From Ostrinia nubilalis (lineage: Eukaryota; Arthropoda; Insecta; Lepidoptera; Crambidae): a stretch of 64,000 bases of DNA. Numbering within the stretch: position 1 is the stretch's first letter; the number at the start of each line of letters is the position of its first letter. A model generated the notes under the pieces. That model worked only from the letters and a program-made list of their open reading frames with translations. It was not told the origin of the DNA and made no database searches. The position numbers and the translations under genes are program-made. Shown in pieces: positions 1-11,820 of the stretch. The stretch spans positions 5,895,001 to 5,959,000 of the forward strand of contig NC_087111.1 of assembly GCF_963855985.1 (NCBI RefSeq), written 5' to 3'.

Positions 1-3000
1 TTAATTCATCAATAAGTAAGATAAGAATACCGAAACTTTACATCATAATCAAGATCAAGTCTTGCGAATGCATGGATAATATTCACTCACACCTCACTGT
101 CTGTGACCTCTTTTAGGCAATTGGGTACTTGGTTATCCAGATTGTACCCGAAATGGTTGCAATCTTTTCCTTAGTGGTCCCTTTTAAATCCCAAGTTCTG
201 TAACTTCTAGGTATAGCTTCTTTTCAGGTGCTTTGTAACAAGTAAGATCAAAATCCTGGTGTTTATCTTCAAAATCTTCATGAGCCAAGAGCCCAAATCG
301 TAGGAATATTGGATAAAACTAAAGCTAAACTAAATAATATAGCCTCTAAGGTGTTTCAGGAATGTCCCAAGCCCAAGAAAACCTTCCTGAGGAAGGTTAC
401 AACACTTGTTCCCGGTTTTCTTCAGACACTTTCTTTTTGTGGGTTCATTTGTTTCTACATTTGGGGGTACAGGTATTCTTGCAAAATGTAGAGAAATAAT
501 TTTTTATTTAAAGCCACACCAAATATCTATTACAAAGGTCTATTAGATACCCGTGTCGCTTTCAAAAAAGAAGTGCATCCATTACAAGATTAATTAGGCG
601 TTTGATGCACTGTTCAGCGTCAGTAATGTTTGCCAACTGACTTTCGATTTGGCGGGAAACGTCGGTAATTTAAAGAATAGCCGATTACGTGAATTCGGTT
701 TACCAATAACACTAAACTTGGTATTTGTATTGATATACAACCACGTTCAATAGCTTTTAGTGCCGTTAATTAGGTAAATTGGCAACACGTTTTCCTGGAA
801 GACGGTATTGCATTGCTAGAAATTAGTGGTTAAAAAAAATTTACCACTCTCCGTAACATCTAAGTAAAATAAAAATATTTAGACGTGTCTAGACCAAGAA
901 AAAATGTTTATAAAGAAGCAATTAGTGAGACAAAGAAATGACGGCAAAATTAGACTAGAAAAAGTGAAGTCCTCCGATAAAATGGTGTCATAGTGTCAAA
1001 ATATCCATCCAAGGTGCACTCCGTCGGTGGGTCACGTGAAAATACAATAATATAAACCAATTTATTTATGTTAAAATAAGTTTTAATGAACGATTCGGTA
1101 GTTACGATGACACCAGACGGCTGGCACGCAACGTAGCATGTCATTGCTTCAGAAATGTGCAGAGAAATAGCGCGAAAAGAAGTGAAAATATAGAATTTAT
1201 TAATTGATATTATTAACGTGTAAACCAATATAGTAAGTTTTGCCAAGTTAGCACTTGGATGTGTAATGAAAGATAGATGCTAGGGTGTATTTTGGTTGAA
1301 AGAGAATGAGACATTACATTTTTCATCTAACTTTAACAATAACATGAAATTACTCAAACTGTATACTTAATCACATTAATTGACATACATGTATCACAAT
1401 TTATGAAATGGCAACAACCCATCATAATATGTTTAGAGTTAAAAAAAATTAATTAAAAGGGCCAGTCTTTAAAACAATTTATAAAACGGTACAAATTAAC
1501 TTTCATTTATTTTAATTAAAAAATAAAACAATAAAATTGGGACATCACATTGCTGAGCCAAAATAATTGAGTGGAAGAGTCACTGGAAAAATATTTGGTT
1601 GTTAATCATCATCAATTACCATAATGTACCAATGGCTGATATGGCTCTACATATTTCAAACTCAATATTTTAATTTTTCAACAGTCTATTATATTTTGAG
1701 GCCAGTTATTATACACCATTATTGTATATTGATATGAGCAAATTCGCTCCCAGCGATCTCAAGGTGATACCACATTACAAATGTAACCGTACACCTGTGC
1801 ACATATGTAACCGATAACTACATAATAATTTTATGTAGCCATATTTTAAGTATCTGTAAACAATAAACCACCACACATAGTTTCTATGCTGAAAAATACT
1901 AGAAATCATATTGAATTTTCCATTTCTAATTGAAAATAAATATGTATTTATTCAATCGTAAATTATTTTTAGTTTCTATCTAGTAAATAAGGAACAAAAA
2001 TTTTAAGAAGATATTAATTCAATATAAATAATCAATCTACAGGCTTAAATTGATGATCATTTGATCGAATGCTGGTGAAAAAAGGTGTACTTATGTAAAC
2101 GGATATACTGTAGCGAGGCTAATGGCTTCCAGCTAATGCATCAATATGGCCTATAGACATATTTAAAATACTATAGATAGAGTAGATTTTGCTACCAGAA
2201 AATGGTAATGTTTTAGTTTTAATCTAATACAAAATGATAAAAGAATAACGTAAATATTTTAAACTTTATTGCTAGTATGATCCAGAAAATATGTTTTAAA
2301 AGTATTAATATATAAAACTGAACTATACCAGAGATGGTAAAAAAAATATCTGTCTACCTTCCAAAGAAATAATGAAAAAAAAAAATTATGCATAGCCACA
2401 AAGTCAAATTAACTTCTAAATAAAAGTAAATATCAAGATGATGAGGTAACATTTATTTTGCACTAAAGTTGTAGACCTTCATATTGATGATTCAGAGCAA
2501 ATAGAAGTATTGAATAAGTGACCTATGAAACCATTTGCATATTGAAGGTAGGTGTAAATAATTTGAAAGTATAGTAGGTGGCCAAATGCATTGATTGCGC
2601 AAGAACTAAGCGAAAATATATTATTTTTGCCGCTAAAAGGCAAACGCGCACTACGCTGGAAACTCCGCACAAGCCAATTGCTTAATAAATCAACAACATT
2701 TTTACCAAAGAGGTGGGCAGAACATAAGAATCTGACTCATGTTTCACACTCCAATTAAGCTACCCACAGTATCAATAATTACAAGCCGAGGAAGCAACCC
2801 AAATGGTTGTAATCAATGCACGAAACTTAAATGCAAGTGAAATTTATCGAACGCAACACAATCTAATATAATTCCAATAAGACTGCAATGGTCAGAACGA
2901 TATTTTTCGACGCGACATTATGTGGGTACTCAAAAATATACGCTATAATACAATTAAAAGAGATTAATTCACATATTTACACATCGTCGGAACGGCATTT

Positions 3001-3075
3001 TCGCTAAATTGTGAAGAAAACAGAGGAACAATGATTGTTATTCCATTTAATTTGACAACAAAACTTTGTACTCAC
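1..3075. other. Stretch without a recognised gene
   Basis: AT-rich sequence. I can support no gene or repeat family here. One open frame on the plus strand runs from about 246 to 491 (roughly 80 codons, lysine-rich then hydrophobic), but it has no convincing start, neighbour or family resemblance. If the putative first exon at 3076-3115 is real, this stretch would be its first intron on the minus strand. Confidence 0.4.
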
Positions 3076-3115
3076 TAGTTTCTGCGCTCGGTGCCGTATC
3101 GTCTCCGTTCTGCAT
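3076..3115 (-). CDS. Putative first coding exon of an unidentified minus-strand gene
   Basis: Reading the minus strand, an ATG with a good insect start context (CACCAAGATG) opens 13 codons, MQNGDDTAPSAET, followed by one base of the next codon and a textbook splice donor (GTGAGTAC). The short stretch is richer in G and C than its surroundings, as a start exon often is. It would be transcribed away from KCTD9, whose 3' end lies about 1 kb upstream on the same strand. I found no convincing second exon between here and position 1, so the rest of the gene would lie beyond the left edge or in exons I could not recognise. The peptide is too short to assign to a family. This is an inference from start context and donor quality alone. 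Confidence 0.33.
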
Positions 3116-3959
3116 CTTGGTGTTTTTTAGCAATCGGAAGGTATCTTGCAAATATTTAGATGGTCTTTACGAAAATCATCAAAATTATTTGGAAAATATA
3201 AACCTTCGCCGGACGGAACCGTCACACACAAAAATAGAACGCGAATAAAAAACAAATGCATCCAACTTTACGGCGCGAAAATGCAAGTGCTAACAACATA
3301 AGAATAATAAAATCAGCCTGTTTTGGTTTACAACATTTTGTAGACGATTTAATAAAATTAATTCTAACTCAATAATTTTGAATTTATTTCAACTAAAATT
3401 ACTTTTGTTACAAATTTATATCAGTCTATAATTCGAAAATATTTTTTTACTGAGCAATAACAGAAATAACAGTTCAAAATCAGTTGTCCAATGTATAAAA
3501 CCAATGTGTATCCGAACGGAAATTATCAACTCTGCAATGTCGGCCACAGATTGAAAAATCATCTGCAGTGGCGCCAAATCAAAAAAGTATTTTCATCTAA
3601 ATTTTCCTCTATGTTCTATGTAAAAAAAATATTAAATGGGCCTAAAATATTGGTTGGTTTGGGATTCGGTTATTTTAATTTAGTAAAATAAAATCATGCT
3701 TTTTAGACACTAAATATTATTCATAAATAATAGTAATTATTTAATTATTTTGCTAAACAAGTAACATTGGGAATGTGAAGATGGTTAAAATGATGATGGA
3801 CTGGGTTTCGACCATTGACCGAATTCTTTGCGGGTTTATGGTCAGTTTCTACACCCCGTCATTCAGTTTCTAAATTAATTATACCATCACTCGTTTTCAC
3901 ACTTTAGAAGACTTGCAGTAGTGGGAACGAGAGTTAGGATTAGTTCACTAGTATGGGTT

Positions 3960-4080
3960 TTAAGCTACTATAGTCAATCAGAGAAACTTGACCTTCACTG
4001 GTTGGGTTTTTATTGGCGGTCAAGCTGTAGATCCTGGCTACACAGGAGTTGCAGTGGTGGGAACCAGAGGTGGGAATAGT
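3960..4080 (-). repeat. Short interspersed repeat, 'TGTAGCCAGGATCTACAG' family
   Basis: Carries the motif TGTAGCCAGGATCTACAG and the following TTGACCGCCAATAAAAA in minus orientation. The same unit recurs on the plus strand at 16625-16790, 34425-34545, 58015-58170 and 58428-58512, so it is a dispersed repeat. It lies just downstream of the KCTD9 stop codon and may fall in its 3' untranslated region. Confidence 0.6.
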
Positions 4081-4170
4081 CCCATTACTATTAGGCGATA
4101 CGACAAAATAAACGAAGTAATGAAAAGAAAACGTAAAATATATATTTCTGTATAAATAATAAATAACAAT

Positions 4171-7100
4171 TCATCTTATAGTTTGAGACATGTGCAGGGG
4201 AGTGAGCATGAGTTCAAATGCCGCATCTTTCAGGTTGGCGCCTCGCAGGTTCGCTTCATGAAGATCGCTGCCTGACAGGTCGCAGCACTGAAATTAAGAA
4301 AAAATATAATTTAATCTATATCCTTAATTAATTATCTTACTCTATAGTATCTAGCAATGCTTGATAAAGAAGAAGAACGCCACAATCAGCCATTTTGTTT
4401 GGGCTGAGTATTTGTGCTGCTTGCGTACCGACGTTGGATTGAGGGAGCACAACAGAGTTGAGGTCTACCCATTCTGCATTATTTACAACGCAATAATGAA
4501 ATTATCTGATTGACATTTTGCATTAAGTATATCAGAAATGTTTTTTTTTAAAATCATATCACAAAATAAAACATTTAATATGCTGTGTAGCTCATTAATA
4601 AAAGCAAATTAATTATAGAATAAAAATGTAATAAACACCTCTAAATCTGCCCCAGCTAGCACAGCAGTCCTGAGATCACAATTTTGAAGGTTAGCATTCT
4701 TCAGTGTTGCCACCCTCAAGTTTACACCAGCCATATTGCTTCCTTCCAAGTTGGCTCCTGAAAAATAAAATTTATTTTATTTCTGTCAGTTTCATGTTTA
4801 GTGAGAGTATGTCAAGGTTAAAGATACAATATAGGAATTCAAGGTGCTGAAACCGATTGATTTATGTAACCTTGGAGTATTTATTTTTAACATATTGATT
4901 GAAGGTCTGGACTCTTTTCTGAAATAATGAGTGTAAGTTATAATGAACGACGCCGCGACGGCTACAGTTTCAGCGTTCATCAGTTGGCGCCACTGTAGAA
5001 TAAGGTCCTGTCACTAACTAGTGGCGCGACACCGTGGCCTTATTTACGGATACGGATAGTACGGAAACAGAGTTTCCTAGACTTGATATATCAGCATAAC
5101 CTTAATAAATGTAGCTAAAGACTGATGAAAAATATTATTATAAGATAGCCTACCAGAATGGCTCAAACAAAGTTGCCTATTTATGTATTAGAAACTTTGA
5201 AATGTTCACCTTTTAGATTAACTCCCTCCATCACAGCTCTGGATCCAGCAGGATCTTCCATATTCGACCCTCTCAAGTTCGCCCCTGAAATTATAAAAAA
5301 AATACTTAGTATTTCTTTAAGTTAGTGTAAGTTGTAATAACTGACACTTTTGTGAATTATTAAAAAATTTTCTCTCACTATTTTACTTTATGCTTTTACT
5401 GGCGACCCGCCCCGGCTTCGCACGACGGGTGCTAAGTATACATATTTATAAACCTTTCTCTTGAATCACTCTATCTATTTTAAAAACCGTATCAAAATCC
5501 GTTGCGTAGTTTTAAAGATCTAAGCATACATAGGGACAGACAGCGGAAAGCGACTTTGTTTTATACTATGTAGTGATATCTTGTATGACACGTACATTCT
5601 AGTGTGGTTTCTAACATGGCATCTTTCATCATCATTCGTTAAATAAAATGGCAAGCTAACTAATAAATAATTAAATAAATATCCTTGGACATTTTACACC
5701 GCGCTTCTAGTCCCAAACTAAGCAAAGCTTGTACTATGGGTACTAGACAACGGATATAAATAAACATACTTAAATACTTTTTTTTTGTAAACACCCAGTC
5801 CAATACAAACAAATATGTTCATGCACACAAATGTTTGTACTGTGCATGAATCGAACCCGCTACCTCCGGAATAGTAGTCTGTTTCGAACTACTACAGTAC
5901 ACCAAACGGCCGACACCAACTGTTTATTACAATGTTATACCAACCTTCCATATTAGCGCATAAAGCTTTAACGCCTAGTAACTGAGCTCCTTCTAAATTA
6001 GCGTGCGATAAGTCAGCCCGCTCCAAGCAACAGTGGGAGAGGTTCGCACCACTCAGGTTGCATCGTGACAGGCACGCATACTGGAATAGGGAAAATGACA
6101 AAGTTAGATATAATTATATTGTTTGGCTTTCTTTATTTATAAGGTTATTCAATAAAATAATACAATTTTGAAAAGTATTTTATGAAAGTTTTGCTTTAAA
6201 ATTCAAGCAACTTTCAAGGAAAATTTCGTAAACAGTTTAATTTTTTTTAAATAACTTACAAAGGCATACAACAAGAAACAACTACAGTAGTCTTATTATT
6301 ACAGAAAAGTTAATTAACCCTTCATTTGGCAAGACACAAATTGTTTGATTTTTTCAATAAAATCTATTTAGACCTAATTGTTACTATCAAATAAAGTTAA
6401 GAAAAATAGTAAAAAAAATATTTGGTTGGTATTTTCGCGAAAAACGATTGTTGCTTATTTACCACATTGCCAAATAGGGGTACTTAAATAAAACATTGAG
6501 ATATATTATAGAATTAAGTTTTTTATATGAAAATCTTAAAAAAATCAATCGTTTTTCACATTTTATGCATTAAACTTTTTTTTGGCCATTTTCTCAAAGT
6601 CGACAATGACCTTTTTCTCCAACATTTGATAGATGACGTATGTCATCATACTTCACGATCAATATGCCGAGCCAAGGTTGGCTTTTTATTTTTTCTTTAG
6701 CTTCTGAAACTGGTATGTTACCGTTATCTGCTATAGTTGTTGACTTCAACGCAAGAAAAATGTGTTTATCATTTAAATCAGTTCAGCGGTATAAGTGTGA
6801 AGACAAACAACACAGAGACAGACAGCAAATTCTTCCTCTCTCCTAAAATGCTGTGCCCGACAGGGTCCATAATTGCATCAAAAGTAATTACTATACCATC
6901 TCTATAACATTATTAATGTAATACATGATTGATTTATTGTGTATTGACACTCTTTTGTATTAACAAAATGCTAAACCTATTTTGTTAGATGTTTGGCACT
7001 GTTGCTTCTAGGCAACATCGAGGTTCGGAAGCATGTATTGTATTAGAAAACACAGTTTCTACGCCAAATATTGCTTTATATGATTAGTTTGATTTATTGT

Positions 7101-8460
7101 GAATTAAATTTAGACAAAACAAAAACAATTAGAGATCATAAAATAGTACAAAATCATAAAACTTCCGTCTTTGTTATTCTCATTGCGCGTCATCTTGGCG
7201 TCTGACAGAAATATGGATAGGAAATTACTCAAAACTCAGTCGACGAACGATTTACTAGTGTTTTGCTGAACTAAGCTTTGTAACAAAATCGAATGATTTG
7301 CACAAAACTTATTATTTGGTGCTGTAGAAATATTCAAAGTGGCTGTTGCTTAAAAGCATCACTGCCAAATGAAGGGTTAACTTGACAAAATATTTTATTT
7401 CTCATGTAGATTTACCTTCATAAAATATTCTTTACGCTTACTTTAAAATTAATGTTCCTCAGATCCAGTCGATTCAAGTCAGCCCCAGCAAGATTCACTC
7501 CCTGGAACCTCAGCTCAGTGTTTATATGCGTTGTGATTATTGAGCGAACAACGTCCATCCGAGTCAACGCTTGGTTGTTGCCACTGGAACTTTTGGCCTC
7601 CCAAATCAGCTGGTTTAGGAATGGTATCATGGAATCTATGCCTGTAAAATATTACAAACTAAACTATGAAAGTTAAAAACACTATTGGCATAAAATGCTG
7701 AAGTTTGGGACTAATTTGAAGAAATAAGAAGAGCTTTAAAATTTTAAATAGAGAAAACTTTTTTATCTAAATAATTAGACGTGTGATGAATGCTTAGAAT
7801 AAATAATTTATCAATATAGAGTAATAGTGAATAACAAATTTTAATTATAATAAGAACAGCGAGATGATGTCTCAACCTACCATAAAATATTGCTTCCTCC
7901 AATACTCCCCTAGGATTCACATGCTTGTCTAATATCACATCACCGTGCCTCAAATAATTCAAAATAGGCTCGAAATACTCAGGACTCCTATCAATAAGGT
8001 AGGCCCCTACTGAATCAGTAACACTAGGGTTCATAAGATACACATTATTGTCTTCTGCGAACATCCTGGCCAACATAGACAGCGGTTCTTTAGCCAGAAT
8101 AGTGGATCTTGTCGTAGTGAAGTGTTTACCACCAACATTCAATATTATCCAGTCTGAAACCACCTTTTTTTCTTGCAATTCATAGTTCTCAGTTATACTA
8201 AGTTTTTCCAAGGATTTCTCATCAATATCACAGCTTGCTCCGTCCCCAACCTTCTCATGGTTCAAATACACCTTTTCATTATCCCTAATCACTCTGGTGT
8301 CGTTTATTTCGCATCCATTCGGGGAAAATAATTTGATATCCTCCAATGGCAACTTAAATTGTGTGGAGATTACAGTTTTGAACTCTTCAATCGAATTTTC
8401 CACAACCATAAGCTTGCCTTCATTTTCATCTATATTTCTGTAGACATACGCGCGTATCAT
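4171..8460 (-). CDS. KCTD9: KCTD9: BTB/POZ and pentapeptide-repeat protein, complete, six exons
   Basis: KCTD9 is a BTB protein, and family members typically act as CUL3 ubiquitin-ligase adaptors. Coding exons on the minus strand are 8460-7881, 7641-7442, 6080-5945, 5284-5210, 4757-4639 and 4287-4171. All five introns are GT/AG and the phases join cleanly (1, 0, 1, 1, 0), giving 408 codons plus TGA. Exon 1 holds a ubiquitin-like KHA-type N-terminus (about residues 1-80) and the BTB/T1 domain (about 103-195; LNVGGKHFTTTRSTILAKEP, then LIDRSPEYFEPILNYLRHG). Exons 3-6 encode pentapeptide repeats of the A(N/D)LxG type (for example CNLSGANLSHCCLERADL) and end in MLTPLHMSQTIR, which matches the conserved KCTD9 C-terminus. 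Length is close to the human protein (389 residues, from memory). No frameshift or stop is seen, so the gene looks functional. Introns are 239 to 1361 bp, and intron 3 carries a tRNA-derived SINE. The start is the first ATG of the long exon-1 frame. Confidence 0.95.
5398..5585 (+). mobile_element. Helitron-like 3'-end fragment in KCTD9 intron 3
   Basis: Contains the 'GGCTTCGCACG' class of end motif and the internal stretch TTTCTCTTGAATCACTCTAT ... GTTGCGTAGTTTTAAAGATC, which also occurs at 40225-40570. I judge it a decayed non-autonomous element of a common lepidopteran repeat family. The exact limits are uncertain. Confidence 0.45.
5680..5914 (-). mobile_element. tRNA-derived SINE (Metulj-like) in KCTD9 intron 3
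   Basis: On the minus strand, a tRNA-like head contains box A (around GGTGTACTGTAGTAGTTCG) and box B (GGTTCGATTC-like), followed by a body ending in an AT-rich tail. The head begins GTCGGCCGTTTGGTGTA. The same head and body occur at 25175-25306 plus 26632-26776. Cytosines and guanines that would pair in a true tRNA are partly lost, so this is a SINE and not a tRNA gene. Confidence 0.75.
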
Positions 8461-8925
8461 AACGAGTTTTAATGGGATAAATTAAAATAAAAGCCAAAGT
8501 AAAATTGTCGATTACAACCGAGAACAAACAATGAACGTTTTGACATTGACATTGACAGTTGAAGTGTATGACATTATACTTTTTAATAGGTGGTAAATTG
8601 TGACAATGCAAAAGATTACAAGTTTTTATAATAGTGATTAGCGTTATAAATACCGTTATGCGTAAATGTTACAAAAAATAAGAATTTGCATTATTACAAA
8701 GTACAAGTTAAAATACCACAAAAGTTCAGCTCATAAAATAGGTTCATTGACCAGACTTCAACTTCCGGAAGAATATTGGAATGCAATTCTTCGAGCCAAG
8801 TAGGTCGCTAAACGTAAACAAGCCATTGTAATCAAAGCATACCTAAACGTGTTAGGGTAGCCAAATACTGCGTATGTTATTATTCGCTAAGATGAGCAGA
8901 CTTTTATTAGCTGTTCAAACTGATG
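8461..8925. other. KCTD9 upstream region, nothing else recognised
   Basis: Holds the presumed 5' untranslated region and promoter of KCTD9, with a repeated TTGACATTGACA motif around 8540. I see no TATA box or other element that can be assigned with confidence. Confidence 0.3.
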
Positions 8926-9830
8926 GCCGTTGGAGAAGAAAAGTTCTAGCGCTTTCGGACCCGCGCTTAAACTAGAAAGAAATTAGTAATTTTGAACATG
9001 AATTTTAGGTAATTTGGGACCGCAGATTACGAATCTGCTATAATTTTCCAGATTTTCCGCCGCCATCTTGGAAAATTCATATACCAACAATTGTATCAAA
9101 CTGGGCCCTTCACTTCCTACGTACAATTGTGAGGGTCAAAATTGTAAGGGTTTTGGAAATTTTATTCATAGCATGTATTCCGAAAAACGTATTTATAACC
9201 AGTAAGGAATAAACAGGTTTAAATTTTATACCAGTATTTGCCATTTAATGTTGATTTGTGGGCAAAACCATCTGTTCCATGAGCTCAACAGTAAATATAG
9301 ACAGAGATAGGGAAACATGGTGCGGAAACCATGAAAAATTAATAATTACGAGAAACTTAAAATACGCATAAGGTATTGTAGGGCCCACGTCGATACAATT
9401 GTGTCAGTAAAGTTCGTTAAGCCGTTACGCCAAAGCCTTTGCTTACAAGTAGTCACTGTTATCACAAAAAGATGCTATTTTTAACTATTTGTCTAATCAA
9501 TAACTTGTAATATTACTACAATTACATAATAAAACCATAGTAGGTCCTACTTTCTTTCGCCAAGTCGGGGAGCACAATCAGTCATGAACTGTACAGGTTG
9601 TAACCGGCTCACCAACTGCGCTTCGGACAAAATTTGCACGGGAGGTGAAAGAACGCATCCCGCAAAATCGTACGATACTCAGCCCATCCACTTCCGATGT
9701 AAAACTTATGAGATAATCTCGATTTTGTAACCCGCACAATTGTATTGGAGCGGTCCGAAAGGGCTAGTCGAGTGGTACCCACGGGCCGGAAGACGTATTA
9801 TAGGTAGGCCTCTACTAGGTAGGAGGTAAT
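8926..9830 (+). mobile_element. RTE-type LINE fragment split by an 814-bp insertion
   Basis: The RTE motif GATGGCCGTTGG...AAAGTTCT stops at 8949 and resumes at 9768 with TCGAGTGG...CCACGGGCCGGAAGACG. Between them lies a separate sequence (8950-9763) flanked by CTAG on both sides, with inverted ends CGCTTTCGGACC and GGTCCGAAAGGG. I infer a DNA transposon that inserted into an older LINE fragment. Confidence 0.55.
8950..9763. mobile_element. Candidate non-autonomous DNA transposon, 814 bp, flanked by CTAG
   Basis: The ends are imperfect inverted repeats (CGCTTTCGGACC at the left, the complement of CCCTTTCGGACCGC at the right), and CTAG flanks both sides. No transposase-like open frame is present. 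It interrupts an RTE fragment, which supports an insertion event. The superfamily is not assigned. Confidence 0.45.
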
Positions 9831-9954
9831 AAGTAGTTACTACTTACTTACGTATTTATATTACCCCCTGCTAGCACTAAAATAGATAACTATTTTCTTA
9901 TTACAAAATATCTACATCAACAATGACTACATTAAAATTTGATTAATAAATCCA

Positions 9955-10060
9955 CAATAGCCGATCGAACGGTGAAGTTGTCGACTCGTGATCCGAGGAA
10001 CATGGGTTTGATCCCCGCCACCGCCGTGGACTATTGTGGTGAACCCATTCGTAACATAGG
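9955..10060 (+). mobile_element. tRNA-derived SINE fragment, second family
   Basis: tRNA-like head with GAACGGTGAAGTTGTCGACT, then CGTGATCCGAGGAAC and a box B of the form GGGTTTGATCCCCGCC. The same head occurs on the minus strand at 60355-60478, and a decayed copy is at 56180-56275. Confidence 0.6.
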
Positions 10061-10363
10061 CATATTCATTTGAAAATTATGTTATAGATGCAACTCTTAA
10101 CGCTAAAAAATGTAAATAGGCATAATAAGCTTACCACCAGGGGGCTAGTTAATTTTTTTTTAATCGCGGGCGGCTCTAGAGAAAATTGTCCCCAATAAAT
10201 ACTCGCAAAGCGTGGTGACCAGAGCGTGAAGTGTAAATCGATCGGCCATTGGACACATGGCCGTCGTAAACTCACCTTCCTACGATCTCGGCATATCCAC
10301 TTTTAGATTAGTCTAGCAAGAGTCTGAGAATGTCGTCGTCACCTTTCAAAATATTTCAGTTAT

Positions 10364-10653
10364 ACAGGTTGTCCCAAAATTAGCACGTCACACTGACACT
10401 GGAGGTAGCTGAGTCTAAGACGCTTCGAACAAGCTTAATATGTCCATAGAAAAGTTTCATAAGTTTTAAAATATGACCAATTTTATTTACCTATTGGCTA
10501 TTCATTTCCATATAAAAAAGTTTGATGAGTTTTGAAATATGACTCATAATTAGTTAATTATAAAAATGAACTTAATATAGGTACTTGTTAGATGCGTCTA
10601 AAGCTCATTTACCTCTGGTGTCAGTGTGACGTGCAAATTTTGGGACACCCTGT
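10364..10653. mobile_element. MITE with about 60-bp inverted ends, 290 bp
   Basis: The left end ACAGGTTGTCCCAAAATT pairs with the right end, whose complement reads ACAGGGTGTCCCAAAATT. Similarity continues inward about 60 bp through GCACGTCACACTGACAC. There is no coding sequence. Confidence 0.7.
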
Positions 10654-11054
10654 TGATAAAAGTATCCATGCTTATGCAATAATAGTTAGTTGTTACGAAA
10701 GCTACCAATCCTAATACAGTTAGCTTCTGCCAATCAGGGATTTAAAAGCAATTAAAATATTTCTTTTATATAATTTGGATGTTGTAACAATGTCGATTCA
10801 CTCGTTAGTTGCAAAGAAGCAGTTTTACGCAGAACAACCAAATTTTGTGCTGTCATCAACTCAAAGTCATATTCATTGAATACTGGAGTCATAATAAATA
10901 CTTAGAAGGCGGCTGGTTTTGCTTCTTCTTTATGGCGATTTTTCACGTTTGCCCAAATGGTAGGTTCAAGACTCAATCTCCTTCTAAAAATTCTACAAAC
11001 CACCACACAACGGAAAAAGTACATTTTGTGGACCTTAATAATATCATTGTCTAG

Positions 11055-11293
11055 CTAGACCATTGGTTCCCAAACTTATTTGACGACCTTTCGACCATAC
11101 AAACAATTCCGCGCCCCTCCTCCTCCAGTCCAGATTATTTGGTCGTATCGAGCAGTCTAGAATGCATTCTCTCAGCGGTAGCAGCGCAGGTTTTTCATAC
11201 TTAAGTACACAGATGGCCCCCGCCCCCTCTAAAGGTCTTTGCCCCCCCCCCCCCTGGGGGGCGCGCCCCTTAATTTGGGAACCAATGGTCTAG
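11055..11293. mobile_element. hAT-like MITE, 239 bp
   Basis: The ends are CTAGACCATTGGTTCCCAAA and its inverted copy TTTGGGAACCAATGGTCTAG. The interior contains a C-run and a GGGGGGCGCGCCCC block. 'GGTTCCCAAA' ends are typical of hAT-type MITEs (from memory). A target duplication was not clearly resolved. Confidence 0.65.
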
Positions 11294-11739
11294 ACTCTAG
11301 AATATAATAATGTTGAAACAGTAAGTAAGAAGCAAAATTTGCCCGCCTCATACTCGTATTAATTATGATTATCGCTAATATTATGAACACTAATTCTTGT
11401 GTACTTATCTGTACCTACTTAATTATGAACACTAACTACTTACCGTATTAATTAAGTGCCTACCTACTACCAGAATAATACCAACATGCTGAGTCTGGGT
11501 CTAATCCCCTTCTCATGCTAGGAGACGCCTGGATAGACACAATGACAATACAAACTGTCATTGAGAGAGCGTAATGTATAGGGATGTATCAAGGGAAATA
11601 AACCCAAATTACTTACATTAAAATAATACATTATTATTATTCTGTGATATGATTATAAACGTTTTTTTTATGCCAGGTAAGGCAGGTATTTGACCGTAAT
11701 CGCACCTGGTGTAATTAATTAATTAGTAAAATTAGCTTA

Positions 11740-11820
11740 GTTTTTCTGTGACAGACAAAATTCCACGCGGGCGAAGCCACAGAATAAGTAATAGGCGAAG
11801 CCGCGGGCGGAAAGCTAGTT
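11740..11820 (+). mobile_element. Helitron-like 3'-end fragment
   Basis: Contains TCTGTGACAGACAAAATTCC and ends with GCCGCGGGCGGAAAGCTAGT. The CTAGT terminus preceded by a GC-rich hairpin is the same as at 30521, 44995 and 46958 (minus strand). The 5' part is missing. Confidence 0.5.

Noticed and set aside
246..491. Open frame of about 80 codons, lysine-rich then hydrophobic
   Set aside because: No start context, no splice or family evidence; not distinguishable from a chance frame.
950..1246. 98-codon minus-strand frame with a CYVACQPSGVIVTTESF stretch
   Set aside because: Hydrophobic AT-rich frame without start context or splice support; could not be linked to the putative exon at 3076-3115.
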